A stretch of DNA of 40,826 nt from NCBI GenBank assembly GCA_016875435.1, contig VGRE01000008.1, forward strand, positions 1 to 40,826, read 5' to 3'. Positions within the stretch are counted from its first letter, which is position 1. Each line of letters begins with the position of its first letter. Positions 17,115 through 24,834 of this stretch are shown here, one piece after another. A model generated the notes under the pieces. It was given only the letters and a program-made list of their open reading frames with translations, did not search any database and was not told where the DNA came from. Source of the stretch: Deltaproteobacteria bacterium (GTDB taxonomy: Bacteria; Myxococcota_A; UBA796; SXON01). A program made the position numbers and the translations under genes.

Positions 17115-17465
17115 ATGATCCTTGTCCTGTTGCTCGCCTGCGCCCCGGAGGTCACCACTCGCACCCTGGAGGACGAGGGCAGCGTGTGCCTCGACGACGA
17201 GGGACAGGTGCAGGTCACCTTCCCCGACTGCCTGTCGTCGTCGTGCGACACGCTGGTGAGCGCCGAGTGTACCGCCGAGCTGGTCGACGGCGTCCTGGAG
17301 GTCCACGCCAAGGCGGTGATCGAGTCGCAAGGGGAGGTATGCACCACGGACTGCGGGCTGGTGCAGGCCACCTGCGAGATGCCGCTGGTGGAAGACCCCG
17401 GCACCGTGCAGTTCAGCTACGGCGGGGAGCTGACCGACCTCGACGCGGCCTGCGAGGGCGTGTAG
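17115..17465 (+). CDS. Small Cys-rich lipoprotein of unknown function
   Basis: The product is 116 residues. MILVLLLAC is a lipoprotein signal with Cys9 as the acylated residue. The mature part contains eight further Cys (for example SVCLDDEG, FPDCLSSSCDTLV, AECTAEL, VCTTDCGLVQATCEM), which would form disulfides in the periplasm or on the surface. A beta-rich pattern is likely. It resembles no family that I can name. A GGAG site lies 7 nt before the ATG. It follows the GH18 gene after 69 bp on the same strand, and a GC-rich palindrome follows its stop. Confidence 0.75.
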   Translation: MILVLLLACAPEVTTRTLEDEGSVCLDDEGQVQVTFPDCLSSSCDTLVSAECTAELVDGVLEVHAKAVIESQGEVCTTDCGLVQATCEMPLVEDPGTVQFSYGGELTDLDAACEGV

Positions 17466-17468
17466 TCC

Positions 17469-17483
17469 CCCGCGCGGCGCGGG
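17469..17483. terminator. Hairpin between convergent genes
   Basis: CCCGCGC-G-GCGCGGG forms a perfect 7-bp palindrome in the 22-bp gap between the stops of the lipoprotein (17465) and the pirin gene (17488). There is no T-run, so it would be at best a weak bidirectional terminator. Confidence 0.35.
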
Positions 17484-17487
17484 CGTT

Positions 17488-18483
17488 CTACCGGCGCTCT
17501 TCCACTCGCCCGTCGGCGTGGCGCGCGAAGCGGCCCTGCTCGCGGGGGTGCACCGGGTCGGGCCGCGCGAAGGGCCAGCCGCCGAAACGGGTGCGCTGGT
17601 AGTCGGCGTAAGCCTCGTGGATCTCGCTCGCGCGGTTCATCACGAAGGGACCGTGAGCCGCCACCGGCTCGCCGATGGGCTGCCCCTGGAGGACAAGCAC
17701 CTCCGCGTCGGCTGCGGCGCTGATCGTGGTCGCGACATCAGCGCGCAAGGCGACGAGTTGTCCCGGGGTGACCGCCTGCCCGTTCACCTCGACGGCGCCT
17801 TGCCAGGCGTAGAGCGCCCGGTTGATGTCAGGTCGCGACAGCGGTAGCTCGACCCCGGCGCCGGGGGACAGGGCGATGGTCCAGATGCCGAGCTCGTGCG
17901 CCGGGTCGGCCGCCCAGGAATCCGGCGGTGTTCCGGGGCCGCTGGCGCCGTCGAAGCGCCCCGCCACCACCGTCACCCGCGCGCCCTCGCGCTCGATCAC
18001 CGGGATGCTGTCGGCCCAGAGCATCGTGAAGTAGGGCGCGACCATCTTCGACTTCCGGGGGAGATTCAGCCAGATCTGGAACAGCTCCGCGTGGTTGTCG
18101 CCGTCGCGACGCAACAAGGGAAACATCTCGCTGTGAACCACCCCACGCCCCGCCGTCATCCACTGCACGTCGCCGTCGCCGAAGCGGGCGGTGGCGCCCA
18201 GCGAGTCGCTGTGGTCGACGCGGCCTCGACGCGCCAGCGTGACGGTCTCGAAGCCCCGGTGCGGGTGCGCGGGGAACCCGGGCACGTCGCGACCGTGGTA
18301 CATGCTCCAGCCGTCGCGACTCGAGAAGTCCGATCCGATGTCGCGACCGGCAAGCGAGGCCGATGGTCCCAGCCGCTCGTTGCCCGCCGGGTAGCGGTCG
18401 TCGTGGTGCACGCAGAAGAGGAAGGGGTCGAGCGTGGGCCACGGGGGCGACCGCAGCGGCGCCACCTGTCGGATGGGGTTCAT
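17488..18483 (-). CDS. Pirin family protein
   Basis: The product is 331 residues of the bicupin pirin family. The metal ligands are all present in the N-terminal cupin: His73 and His75 in PAHPHRGFETVT, and His117 and Glu119 in GRGVVHSEM, numbered on this protein. Bacterial pirins bind Fe and some oxidise quercetin; others act as redox-dependent regulators, so the substrate here is open. The C-terminal cupin is complete and the tail (FGGWPFARPDP and on) is typical of the longer group. TTTAGC lies 8 nt upstream of the ATG (18492-18497) with no Shine-Dalgarno sequence. It is convergent with the lipoprotein gene and 22 bp downstream of the monooxygenase-like gene, so it may also be transcribed from that gene. 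Confidence 0.93.
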   Translation of the reverse strand: MNPIRQVAPLRSPPWPTLDPFLFCVHHDDRYPAGNERLGPSASLAGRDIGSDFSSRDGWSMYHGRDVPGFPAHPHRGFETVTLARRGRVDHSDSLGATARFGDGDVQWMTAGRGVVHSEMFPLLRRDGDNHAELFQIWLNLPRKSKMVAPYFTMLWADSIPVIEREGARVTVVAGRFDGASGPGTPPDSWAADPAHELGIWTIALSPGAGVELPLSRPDINRALYAWQGAVEVNGQAVTPGQLVALRADVATTISAAADAEVLVLQGQPIGEPVAAHGPFVMNRASEIHEAYADYQRTRFGGWPFARPDPVHPREQGRFARHADGRVEERR

Positions 18484-18491
18484 GCGGCCAA

Positions 18492-18497
18492 GCTAAA
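18492..18497 (-). promoter_or_regulatory. -10-like element upstream of the pirin gene
   Basis: On the minus strand TTTAGC lies exactly 8 nt before the ATG, inside the 22-bp gap after the monooxygenase-like gene. It suggests a separate leaderless transcript for pirin. Confidence 0.35.
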
Positions 18498-18505
18498 CGC
18501 GCGGG

Positions 18506-19930
18506 CTACGGGAACTCGTTCTCGGCGAGCAGGCCGTAGTGCATCACGCACATCTCGTCGAAGGCCTTGTCGCCCACGGTGACGTCGAAGGGCTCGGCGA
18601 AGCCGTCCTTGACCAGCGCGTCGCGAAGGCGGTCGTTGTCGAGGGTGTTGTCGTAGTGGCAGGTGATCTCGATCTGGTCGTCTGGCGACAGCGTGGGGAG
18701 CTCGTCGATGGGCGCGTCGTAGAGGTAGGTCTGCTGCCACGCCGAGTCGAAGCGCTCGATGTGCGAGAGGCACTGGGTTTCACCCTCCACGTTGTGGAGG
18801 TCCATCCGGATGTCGAGGCCCGCGTAGTGCATGTGGGGGAAGACGCCCCAGATCGGGTACTCGTTCTCGGAGAAGCCATCGTCGCGGTCTTGCTGGCCCC
18901 AGGTTTCCAGCCACACTTCCTCGTGGTTGTACTTGCCCGAGGGGATGCCGAAGTGGCCGTCGGACCAGCCGCCGCGGTAGGCCACGGGGCTCCAGTTCAC
19001 CTCGGTGGCGTGGGCGCCGCCGAAGCGGTCCATCCACACCCGGTAGCGGGGCTTCTGGTCGAGCCAGCGCACCGCGATCGAGGTGTTGTCGTACTGGGCC
19101 TCGTCGGTCTGGTGGTAGTGGAAGGTGAGGAGGATTCTCTCGCTTGGCTGGACGGTGAGCCCCGAGTTGGGCGGGAAGTACAGGGGGCCGGTGTTGGTGA
19201 TCCACGTGAACAACAGGCGGGTGTCGGGGATCTCCTGCGTCGGGCAGGTGTTCACGCCGTTGCTGCCGTCGGCCGGCGCGGTGACGCCCGTGGGGTCGGA
19301 CGCCACGATGATGTGGTGGATCATGTTCCCTGGGTCGGGAAGGATTTGCAGGGCGTCGATGTAGCCCTCGACGCCCTTTCCCAGCGGCATACTGAAACAC
19401 AGGTTGTAGTCGAGGGAGTCGGGGTCGCCGGGAATCTCGGCCTCGGGGCCGGGCACCACCTCGACGTTGTCGCCGGAGAGCATCGGCGGCGGGACCGGGG
19501 TGACATCGACCGCCGTGGCCTCGTCGCCGAGCTGCATGCCGCCGGTGAGCCAGCGGCGGACCGTGTCGATGTCGTCCTCGGAGAGCCGCGGGTCGTCGAG
19601 CCATGGGGCAGGCGGCGCGCACGTCTTGGAGTCGGGGCTGGGCCAGGGCGGCATGACGTAGGGCGCGTGATCGTCGCCCACCATCTTCTGCAGCGACAGT
19701 TTGCCGTAGGCGCCGAACTGCTCGGGGTTGCCGAGCACGATCGGGTTGTAGCCCTCCTGGTGACACGCCGTGCAGTTTTCGGCGACAATCGGCTGCACGT
19801 CCTCGAACCAGGTCGGAGCGGCCTCGTTGCCGAGGTCGGCGTCAGCGCCATCGGCCGCGCAGGCGGCCAACGCTCCAAGCAACAAGGCGGGCGCGACGCG
19901 TTCGACGGAGATCATGGCCAGGCGCGACAT
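18506..19930 (-). CDS. Lipoprotein with cytochrome c site and copper type II monooxygenase-like domains
   Basis: The product is 474 residues from an ATG at 19930. Residues 1-24 form a lipoprotein signal (APALLLGALAAC, Cys24). A c-type haem site CTACHQEG follows at 53-57 with a distal Met-rich segment (APYVMPPWPSP), so the N-terminal domain looks like a monohaem cytochrome. The remaining 330 residues resemble the PHM/DBM copper type II fold. Candidate copper ligands are the HHII pair, the HYHQTDE segment and the PHMHYAG motif, with several conserved Cys. Relatives occur in Myxococcota; none in this arrangement has an assigned substrate. The cytochrome could replace ascorbate as electron donor. 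The start is set by a GGAAG site 8 nt upstream and a TATAAT further up; MISVERV at 19915 has neither. Confidence 0.82.
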   Translation of the reverse strand: MSRLAMISVERVAPALLLGALAACAADGADADLGNEAAPTWFEDVQPIVAENCTACHQEGYNPIVLGNPEQFGAYGKLSLQKMVGDDHAPYVMPPWPSPDSKTCAPPAPWLDDPRLSEDDIDTVRRWLTGGMQLGDEATAVDVTPVPPPMLSGDNVEVVPGPEAEIPGDPDSLDYNLCFSMPLGKGVEGYIDALQILPDPGNMIHHIIVASDPTGVTAPADGSNGVNTCPTQEIPDTRLLFTWITNTGPLYFPPNSGLTVQPSERILLTFHYHQTDEAQYDNTSIAVRWLDQKPRYRVWMDRFGGAHATEVNWSPVAYRGGWSDGHFGIPSGKYNHEEVWLETWGQQDRDDGFSENEYPIWGVFPHMHYAGLDIRMDLHNVEGETQCLSHIERFDSAWQQTYLYDAPIDELPTLSPDDQIEITCHYDNTLDNDRLRDALVKDGFAEPFDVTVGDKAFDEMCVMHYGLLAENEFP

Positions 19931-19964
19931 TAGCGCCGCTTCCGAAGATCGGCAAGTGATGGGC

Positions 19965-19970
19965 ATTATA
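19965..19970 (-). promoter_or_regulatory. Consensus -10 box for the monooxygenase-like gene
   Basis: The minus strand reads TATAAT here, the only perfect -10 hexamer I noticed. It predicts a transcript start near 19958 and a leader of about 28 nt with a GGAAG ribosome site. A TTGACA sits only 4 nt upstream, too close to act as its -35. Confidence 0.5.
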
Positions 19971-19996
19971 CCGCTGTCAAGCTACCGTTATGCCCC

Positions 19997-20016
19997 CGAG
20001 GGTGCATGCCCCCTCG
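19997..20016. promoter_or_regulatory. 20-bp near-perfect palindrome in a divergent promoter region
   Basis: CGAGGGTGCATGCCCCCTCG differs from its own reverse complement at only one symmetric pair. It lies between the -10 boxes of the monooxygenase-like gene (minus) and the receiver/GGDEF-like gene (plus), where an operator for a dimeric regulator would be expected. No regulator is identified. Confidence 0.45.
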
Positions 20017-20054
20017 TTGCCCTCGTTCCGCGCGCTTGCTGTCCCGACGCGGAG

Positions 20055-20060
20055 TATGAT
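20055..20060 (+). promoter_or_regulatory. -10 box placed for a leaderless start
   Basis: TATGAT matches the -10 consensus at five of six positions and ends 8 nt before the ATG at 20069. A GGAG precedes it but is 14 nt from the ATG, too far to serve as a ribosome site. Confidence 0.5.
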
Positions 20061-20068
20061 CGGCGCCC

Positions 20069-21655
20069 ATGTCGAATCCCCTGGCAGAGCAACCGAGGCT
20101 CCACCTGCAGGTCAGCGAGGTTCTGCGCCAGCAAGCGGCGGAGGCGGTCCACCTCGCTCGCGACGTGCGACGCGACCCCGACCTGCTCGACGCGCTCGAG
20201 GGAATGGTGGCCCGCGTGCGCGACACCGCCAGGACGCTGGGCTTGTCTCACGTGGAGCGGGCGGCGCTGCGGGCGCTGCGGGGCCTCTCGTCACCCGAGC
20301 GCGACGAGATCCTAGAGGAACTGCTCGACACGTGCACGGGCGGGCTGCGCACCACGGCGCTCCTCCGGCCGATCGTCGCCGTTGGCACGCGCGACAACAC
20401 AACTGCGCTGCGAGCCAGCGCCGCCGTGCTGGCCACCGCCATCCGAGTGGTGCCCGACGTCGCCACCGCCATCCACACCGCCATGGCCGACGATGCAGGC
20501 GCCGTCGTGGCCCCGGTGTCGGCCGTCCCCGAGCTCGCGAGCCACTGCCGCGCCGCGCTGCGCGACCGCTTGCTGCTGGTGTATGGGCCCGACAACGACA
20601 TCGGCGCTCGCCTCCAGGCGGCGCGCATCGGCGCCGTCCAGTACCTGCCCGAGCCCCTCGACCTGCGGGCGGCGCTGCGCGAGGTCCGCGGGCGCATCGC
20701 CGCGTGGCGCACCAGCGCGTGGCGGGTACTCGTGGGGGATCGCACGGAGGAACGCGCCCAGTGCCTCGCTGCCGCCATCGGCTCCGAGGAGATCGCGACG
20801 CTCACGGCGGTGGGGGGCTTCAAGCTGCTGGAGGCGATCGAGCGCCACTCGCCCGACCTCCTCGTGATCGGTCTCCCCATGGACGGCATCCCCGGCCCGG
20901 ACCTGGCGGCCATGTTGCGCACCCACCAGCGTTACTCGGCCTTGCCGCGCATGTTCGTGCGCGACCCCGACGCGCCGCCGCCGCCCATTGCCGGTGGCCA
21001 CGGGGTGATCGATCGCGACGTGCGCCCCGAGGTGTTCCGCGCGCGCGTGTTCGGCCTGCTCGACGAGCGGCGCCGGGAGCGCGCCATGCGCGAGCACGAC
21101 GAGCTCACCGGTAGCCTTAGCCAGGGGGCCATCCTCAACGCGGCCGACCGCGAGGTGGCCCTCGCGCGGCGGCGGGGCGACGCGCTCGTTGCGGTGCGCT
21201 TCGAGCTCGACGAGCCGCTTGAGCTCGCCCGGCGCGCGGGCGCGATTGCCACCGACGGCGCCATGCGCCTGCTCGCGCGCACCGTCGGCGTGTGCGTGCG
21301 CGACACCGACAGCGTGGGCCTCATCGGGTCGTATGGCTTCCTGCTCCTCATGCCGGGCTTCTCGCTGGCCCTCGCCCGGGAGCGCGTGGACGGCATCCGG
21401 CGCCGCTTCGGCCTCCAGGTGGCCGCCGACGAGCGCATCGCGGGCGCGGGCTTCAGCGTGGGCATGGCCGAGGGCCCCGACGACTTGCTCCTGCGCGCCG
21501 AGCGGCAGTTGCTCAAGGCGAGGGGCCTGGTCGACCGGCCGCCGGAGGCCGACCCGTTCCACGTGCTTCTCGGGGGCAAGGAGGAGTCGGGTGCGCGGCG
21601 CGCCGAGGCACCCCCGCTGGCGCTCGCCGCCAGCGTCTTCACCGGCGACGACTAG
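20069..21655 (+). CDS. Receiver-like protein with degenerate GGDEF domain
   Basis: The product is 528 residues and cytoplasmic. Residues 1-100 are helical. About 100-215 and 225-340 look like receiver-type alpha/beta folds; the second has LLVIGLPMDGIPGPDLAAML, which fits the strand-loop around the phospho-acceptor of response regulators, but the Asp is not clearly kept. From about residue 350 the pattern EHDELTGSLSQGAILNAADR matches the start of a GGDEF domain (consensus D-x-L-T-G-L). The catalytic GGDEF position reads GSYGF, so diguanylate cyclase activity is not expected. It probably binds GTP, c-di-GMP or a partner and works as a scaffold or sensor. It is divergent from the monooxygenase-like gene and convergent with the ferredoxin gene, 5 bp apart. 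Confidence 0.8.
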   Translation: MSNPLAEQPRLHLQVSEVLRQQAAEAVHLARDVRRDPDLLDALEGMVARVRDTARTLGLSHVERAALRALRGLSSPERDEILEELLDTCTGGLRTTALLRPIVAVGTRDNTTALRASAAVLATAIRVVPDVATAIHTAMADDAGAVVAPVSAVPELASHCRAALRDRLLLVYGPDNDIGARLQAARIGAVQYLPEPLDLRAALREVRGRIAAWRTSAWRVLVGDRTEERAQCLAAAIGSEEIATLTAVGGFKLLEAIERHSPDLLVIGLPMDGIPGPDLAAMLRTHQRYSALPRMFVRDPDAPPPPIAGGHGVIDRDVRPEVFRARVFGLLDERRRERAMREHDELTGSLSQGAILNAADREVALARRRGDALVAVRFELDEPLELARRAGAIATDGAMRLLARTVGVCVRDTDSVGLIGSYGFLLLMPGFSLALARERVDGIRRRFGLQVAADERIAGAGFSVGMAEGPDDLLLRAERQLLKARGLVDRPPEADPFHVLLGGKEESGARRAEAPPLALAASVFTGDD

Positions 21656-21660
21656 CAGCC

Positions 21661-22047
21661 CTACATCAACTCGGCGGCCTTCACCCTCACCGAGCCCTTC
21701 ACCAGCTCGGCGCGACAGGCCAGGCGCATGGTGCTGGGGAAGCCGTTTTCCTTGAGAGTGGCCCGCTCCCGGGGCGACTGCTCGGCGATGCCCTCGGCGC
21801 CGTCCAGGACCTCGACCCGGCAGGTGCCGCAGCTCGCCTCGGAGCAACCGGTCGCGATGGGGCGCTTGAAGCGGCTGGTACCCCCGACGATGGTGGTGCC
21901 AACGTCGACGTCGGCCGCCTGCTCGCTGCCGTCGGGACCGACCACCACGAGTTGGACCTTGGGGACCTCCTCCCGGGGCGCGGACGCCTGGTCGTCGAGG
22001 CCTAGCAGCTTCTTGAGGCGACGACGGAGACCGAGTGGCGAGGGCAT
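21661..22047 (-). CDS. 2Fe-2S ferredoxin
   Basis: The product is 128 residues. The plant/adrenodoxin-type 2Fe-2S motif is complete: Cys68, Cys73, Cys76 (GCSEASCGTC) and Cys111 (RLAC), with the usual ERATL segment between. About 30 N-terminal residues are basic and precede the beta-grasp fold; they look like an extension, not a signal peptide. It should be a soluble electron carrier. An AGGAG ribosome site lies 6 nt before the ATG at 22045-22047, which excludes the longer upstream frame. No obvious redox partner is next to it, though the haem/copper protein at 18506 needs an electron donor outside the cytoplasm, so it is not the likely client. Confidence 0.93.
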   Translation of the reverse strand: MPSPLGLRRRLKKLLGLDDQASAPREEVPKVQLVVVGPDGSEQAADVDVGTTIVGGTSRFKRPIATGCSEASCGTCRVEVLDGAEGIAEQSPRERATLKENGFPSTMRLACRAELVKGSVRVKAAELM

Positions 22048-22116
22048 GGGACGCTCCTGGGTGGGTTGGGGCGCGGCGGCGCGTAACGCAGGGGCGCCGC
22101 CCGGCCTGTTGCCCGC

Positions 22117-22122
22117 GATACT
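22117..22122 (+). promoter_or_regulatory. -10-like element upstream of the four-helix membrane protein
   Basis: GATACT ends 8 nt before the ATG at 22131, with no Shine-Dalgarno sequence between. Confidence 0.4.
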
Positions 22123-22130
22123 CGCGGGCG

Positions 22131-22562
22131 ATGATCGACTGGGTGGAACTGTCGCGCTCCATGCACGGGCACGTGGGCGTGCTCGCGGCGGCGGCGCTGC
22201 TCCACCCCGCGATCTTCCTGCGCCCGGGGCGGCCGCTGTCGCGCGGGCAGCGCTGGGCGGTGGGCGCCGGCGCGGGCCTCGTGGGCGCGGTGTACGCCTC
22301 CGGCCTCGCGCTCTACCCGGGCTACCGGGAGCGCGAACGTCCCGCGTTGATGCAGCAGGACTTTGCGCTCGCGCTCTGGTTCGAGCGCAAGGAACACCTC
22401 GCATTCGCCGCCGTGGTGCTCGCGGGCACCGCCGCGCTGATGGTGCTCTCGCGTCGCGACGGCACCCACCACCGCACCGCCCGCTGGATGCTCGGGGTGT
22501 CGGCGGCGCTGGTGCTCGTCGCGGTGGGCGTGGGCAGCGTCGTGGGCGCCTGGACCCGCTAG
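22131..22562 (+). CDS. Four-helix membrane protein of unknown function
   Basis: The product is 143 residues from an ATG at 22131. Four hydrophobic helices are visible: HVGVLAAAALLHPAIFL, RWAVGAGAGLVGAVYASGLAL, HLAFAAVVLAGTAALMVL and WMLGVSAALVLVAVGVGSVV. His residues near the ends of helices 1, 3 and 4 (MHGHVG, ERKEHLAF, GTHHRTARW) could bind haem or a metal, but this is speculation. I do not recognise the family. The stop overlaps the stop of the convergent rhomboid gene by 4 bp. The upstream in-frame extension into the ferredoxin region lacks any signal and is rejected. Confidence 0.75.
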   Translation: MIDWVELSRSMHGHVGVLAAAALLHPAIFLRPGRPLSRGQRWAVGAGAGLVGAVYASGLALYPGYRERERPALMQQDFALALWFERKEHLAFAAVVLAGTAALMVLSRRDGTHHRTARWMLGVSAALVLVAVGVGSVVGAWTR

Positions 22563-23311
22563 AGCTGGAGCAGCGCCCAGACGTAGAGCGCGAGGGTGAG
22601 CGCCCGGGCAGCCCAGCGGGCGAGGTCGCCCGACTCTCCGTGGTCGGTCACCCGGTTGCCGTAGACCGCGCCCAGCGCGAGGCCCCCGATCAGGCCGCCC
22701 ACGTGAGCGCCGTTGTCGATGAAGGGGAGCACCACGCCGAGCGCGAGGTTCCCCGCCACCCACGGCCACAGGAGCGGCCCGAACCAGCGCCTCGTGTGAG
22801 GCGACAGGCGCCCTCCCCAGCGCCAGCCGAAGGCCACCATCGCGCCAAGGAAGCCGAAGGCCCCCCCGCTGGCGCCTACCGTCACCTCGCCGCCGCCGAT
22901 CATCGAGCCGATCCCGCCGGCCATGGTGGAGACGGCGAAGAGCATCAACACTCGCGTGGGACCATACACCGCCTCCAGCACCTCGCCGATCGCCCAGAGC
23001 GCGGCAACGTTCATCGCGAGGTGCCCCGCGTTCCAGTGAAGGAATCCGTAACGCAGGAGCCGGTAGTACTCGCCGTCTTGCACCAGATCGGCGGTGCGCG
23101 CGCCGAGGTCGGCCATCAGGTCGCGGGTGCGGTTCCAGGCCAGCGCCTTCAGCCACGGCTGGCCGCGGCCGAGGTCGACCACGCAACTATAGGCGTAGAA
23201 GCCTGCGAGGAAGAGGCAGAGCCCCACCGTGGCGATGGGCCGGTCACGCAGGTAGAAGTCGAGCCGCTTCTCGGCCCGCTCCCAGCTCCGCTCCTGGTGG
23301 GGCGTGGCCAC
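22559..23311 (-). CDS. Rhomboid family intramembrane serine protease
   Basis: The product is 250 residues. The catalytic dyad is visible: Ser in VGASGGAFGFLG (GxSG motif) and His in HVGGLIGGLALG; the oxyanion segment HWNAGHLAMNVAALWAIG is also kept. Six or so membrane helices follow a polar N-terminus of about 25 residues (RSWERAEKRLDFYLRDRP). Rhomboids cleave substrate helices inside the membrane; the substrate here is unknown. The start is GTG at 23309-23311, overlapping the TAG of the glycosyltransferase gene by one base, so it is probably translated by coupling as the last gene of the dapD-dapE group. Confidence 0.92.
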   Translation of the reverse strand: MATPHQERSWERAEKRLDFYLRDRPIATVGLCLFLAGFYAYSCVVDLGRGQPWLKALAWNRTRDLMADLGARTADLVQDGEYYRLLRYGFLHWNAGHLAMNVAALWAIGEVLEAVYGPTRVLMLFAVSTMAGGIGSMIGGGEVTVGASGGAFGFLGAMVAFGWRWGGRLSPHTRRWFGPLLWPWVAGNLALGVVLPFIDNGAHVGGLIGGLALGAVYGNRVTDHGESGDLARWAARALTLALYVWALLQL

Positions 23312-24831
23312 TAGCGCACCTCGTAGAGCGTGGCGGCCGCCGTGGGGCCGTGGCCGAGCGCCACCGGGAGCGGCCCGAGCGTCTCCGCGTAGAGGCCCGC
23401 GCCGGCCCGCACGTCCACCACGCGCAGCGGGAAGGCGCTGGTGGACACCACGCGCGCCATCGGCTCCCAGGCGGGGGGTACCGCGCCGCCCGAGTGCTCA
23501 TCGACGGCCACGAGAGTTCCAGGGGCCGGGTCGTCCGCCCGGGTGGCGCCGGCCGCTTCCATCGTGTGACGGAAGGTCCACTCCCCGCGGAACGACGCCG
23601 CGCGGTGCTGCTCGATCATGCCGGTGGCCACCTCCGCCGAGGCCCGAGCGTAGGCCCAGTCGGCGGCCACGGTCGCAAGTCCCAGCATGCCGGCGAGGCT
23701 GCTGGCCAGGGCCAGGGCGCGCTTGCCCTGGGACACCTCCTCGGCCGACCGGGCGGCGAGGATGGCGACCGGCACGGCGGCGGGGAGGAGGTAGCGGGCC
23801 GAGGCATAGTTGTGGACGGCGACCACGCCGAGGACGACGGCCACGACGACGCCACCGAGCATGAAGGAATCGAGACGATCTCCCTTGCCACGGCCCGTGA
23901 TGGGCGACACGCAGGCGTGCGACGCGCGCGACAGCGCAGCGCCGCCCAGCGCGGCGAACACCAGCAGGGCGAGGGTCCCGCTGGCGCCGAGGCCGGCGGG
24001 GCGCGCCCAGATCAGCGCCGCCAGGCCGAGCGCGGTACCCACCGCGAGGTGGACAGGCGCGGCGAAGACAAGGCCGAGGCACGTGGGCAGCAGCGCCAGG
24101 CGCGCGAGGGTGCCCAGTGCCCGCCCGTCCAGGGGTCCGCGCTCGATGATGTCGCGACTCTCCCAGGCAACGAGGGCGTGAAAGGCGTCGTGTTGCACGT
24201 AGATCGCGCCCTCGACCACCGCGGGCAGGGCGAGCAGGGGCAGGAACAGGGCGGCGGCGTGGCGCGCCGACAGGCGGACTCGAAAGGCGTGGACCGCGAC
24301 CATCCCGGCCACCAGCACCGCCGGGTACTTGGTCTCGATGGCCGCGCCGAGCGCGAGGCCCGCGAGCGCATAGGTCCCGCCCGCGTCGTCGCGAGACAAG
24401 GCCTCGCGGTAGGCGGCGAGACCGGCCGTGGCCAGCGCCACCATCGGCAGGTCGATCATCAGGCTGTCCTGGAGCCCGAGCAGCACCGTCGACGACGCGA
24501 GCCAGGCGGTGGCCGCGTAGCCGGGGTGCTTGCAGGCGCGTGCCATCCAGGTTGCGGCGCCCCAGGCATAGAGCGCCACCCACCCGAGGGCCGGGACGCG
24601 CCCGGCCAGACCCAGCGGCGAGATGAGTTTCATCCACCACAAGTGGAGTGGCGGGTGCGCGTAGAGGAGTCCGTCACCCCCCTGCCAGGCCCGCGTCCAG
24701 GCGTACGGCTGGTCCCAGCTCACCGTTCGTCCCAGCCACAGGTAGGACTCCTCGTCCACTACCGGGGGCTTCGGCAGCGCCATCGCGGCCACCGCCACGG
24801 CCGCGATCACCACGCGGACGGTGAAACTCAC
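23311..24831 (-). CDS. GT-C fold membrane glycosyltransferase (GT39/ArnT-like)
   Basis: The product is 506 residues with about ten to twelve membrane helices. The first periplasmic loop contains VDEESYLWLGRTV, the acidic Asp-Glu motif of GT-C enzymes such as ArnT and protein mannosyltransferases, followed by YAHPPLHLWWMKLISP. GT-C enzymes use lipid-phosphate sugars and modify lipids or proteins on the outside of the cytoplasmic membrane. A C-terminal soluble part of about 110 residues probably lies in the periplasm. The donor and acceptor are unknown. The GTG start at 24831 lies 3 bp after the dapE stop, with no own ribosome site, so coupling is likely. Confidence 0.82.
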   Translation of the reverse strand: MSFTVRVVIAAVAVAAMALPKPPVVDEESYLWLGRTVSWDQPYAWTRAWQGGDGLLYAHPPLHLWWMKLISPLGLAGRVPALGWVALYAWGAATWMARACKHPGYAATAWLASSTVLLGLQDSLMIDLPMVALATAGLAAYREALSRDDAGGTYALAGLALGAAIETKYPAVLVAGMVAVHAFRVRLSARHAAALFLPLLALPAVVEGAIYVQHDAFHALVAWESRDIIERGPLDGRALGTLARLALLPTCLGLVFAAPVHLAVGTALGLAALIWARPAGLGASGTLALLVFAALGGAALSRASHACVSPITGRGKGDRLDSFMLGGVVVAVVLGVVAVHNYASARYLLPAAVPVAILAARSAEEVSQGKRALALASSLAGMLGLATVAADWAYARASAEVATGMIEQHRAASFRGEWTFRHTMEAAGATRADDPAPGTLVAVDEHSGGAVPPAWEPMARVVSTSAFPLRVVDVRAGAGLYAETLGPLPVALGHGPTAAATLYEVR

Positions 24832-24834
24832 GGC

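Noticed and set aside
18539-19933. Plus-strand frame of 464 codons opposite the monooxygenase-like gene
   Set aside because: It mirrors the minus-strand gene, is Val/Gly/His-rich and has no motif.
19965-19980. TTGACA next to TATAAT as a complete sigma-70 promoter
   Set aside because: The two boxes are separated by 4 nt, not about 17, so only the -10 box was kept.
20312-22162. Long minus-strand frame of 616 codons opposite the GGDEF-like gene
   Set aside because: His/Ala/Gly/Arg-rich shadow of the plus-strand gene with no recognisable domain.
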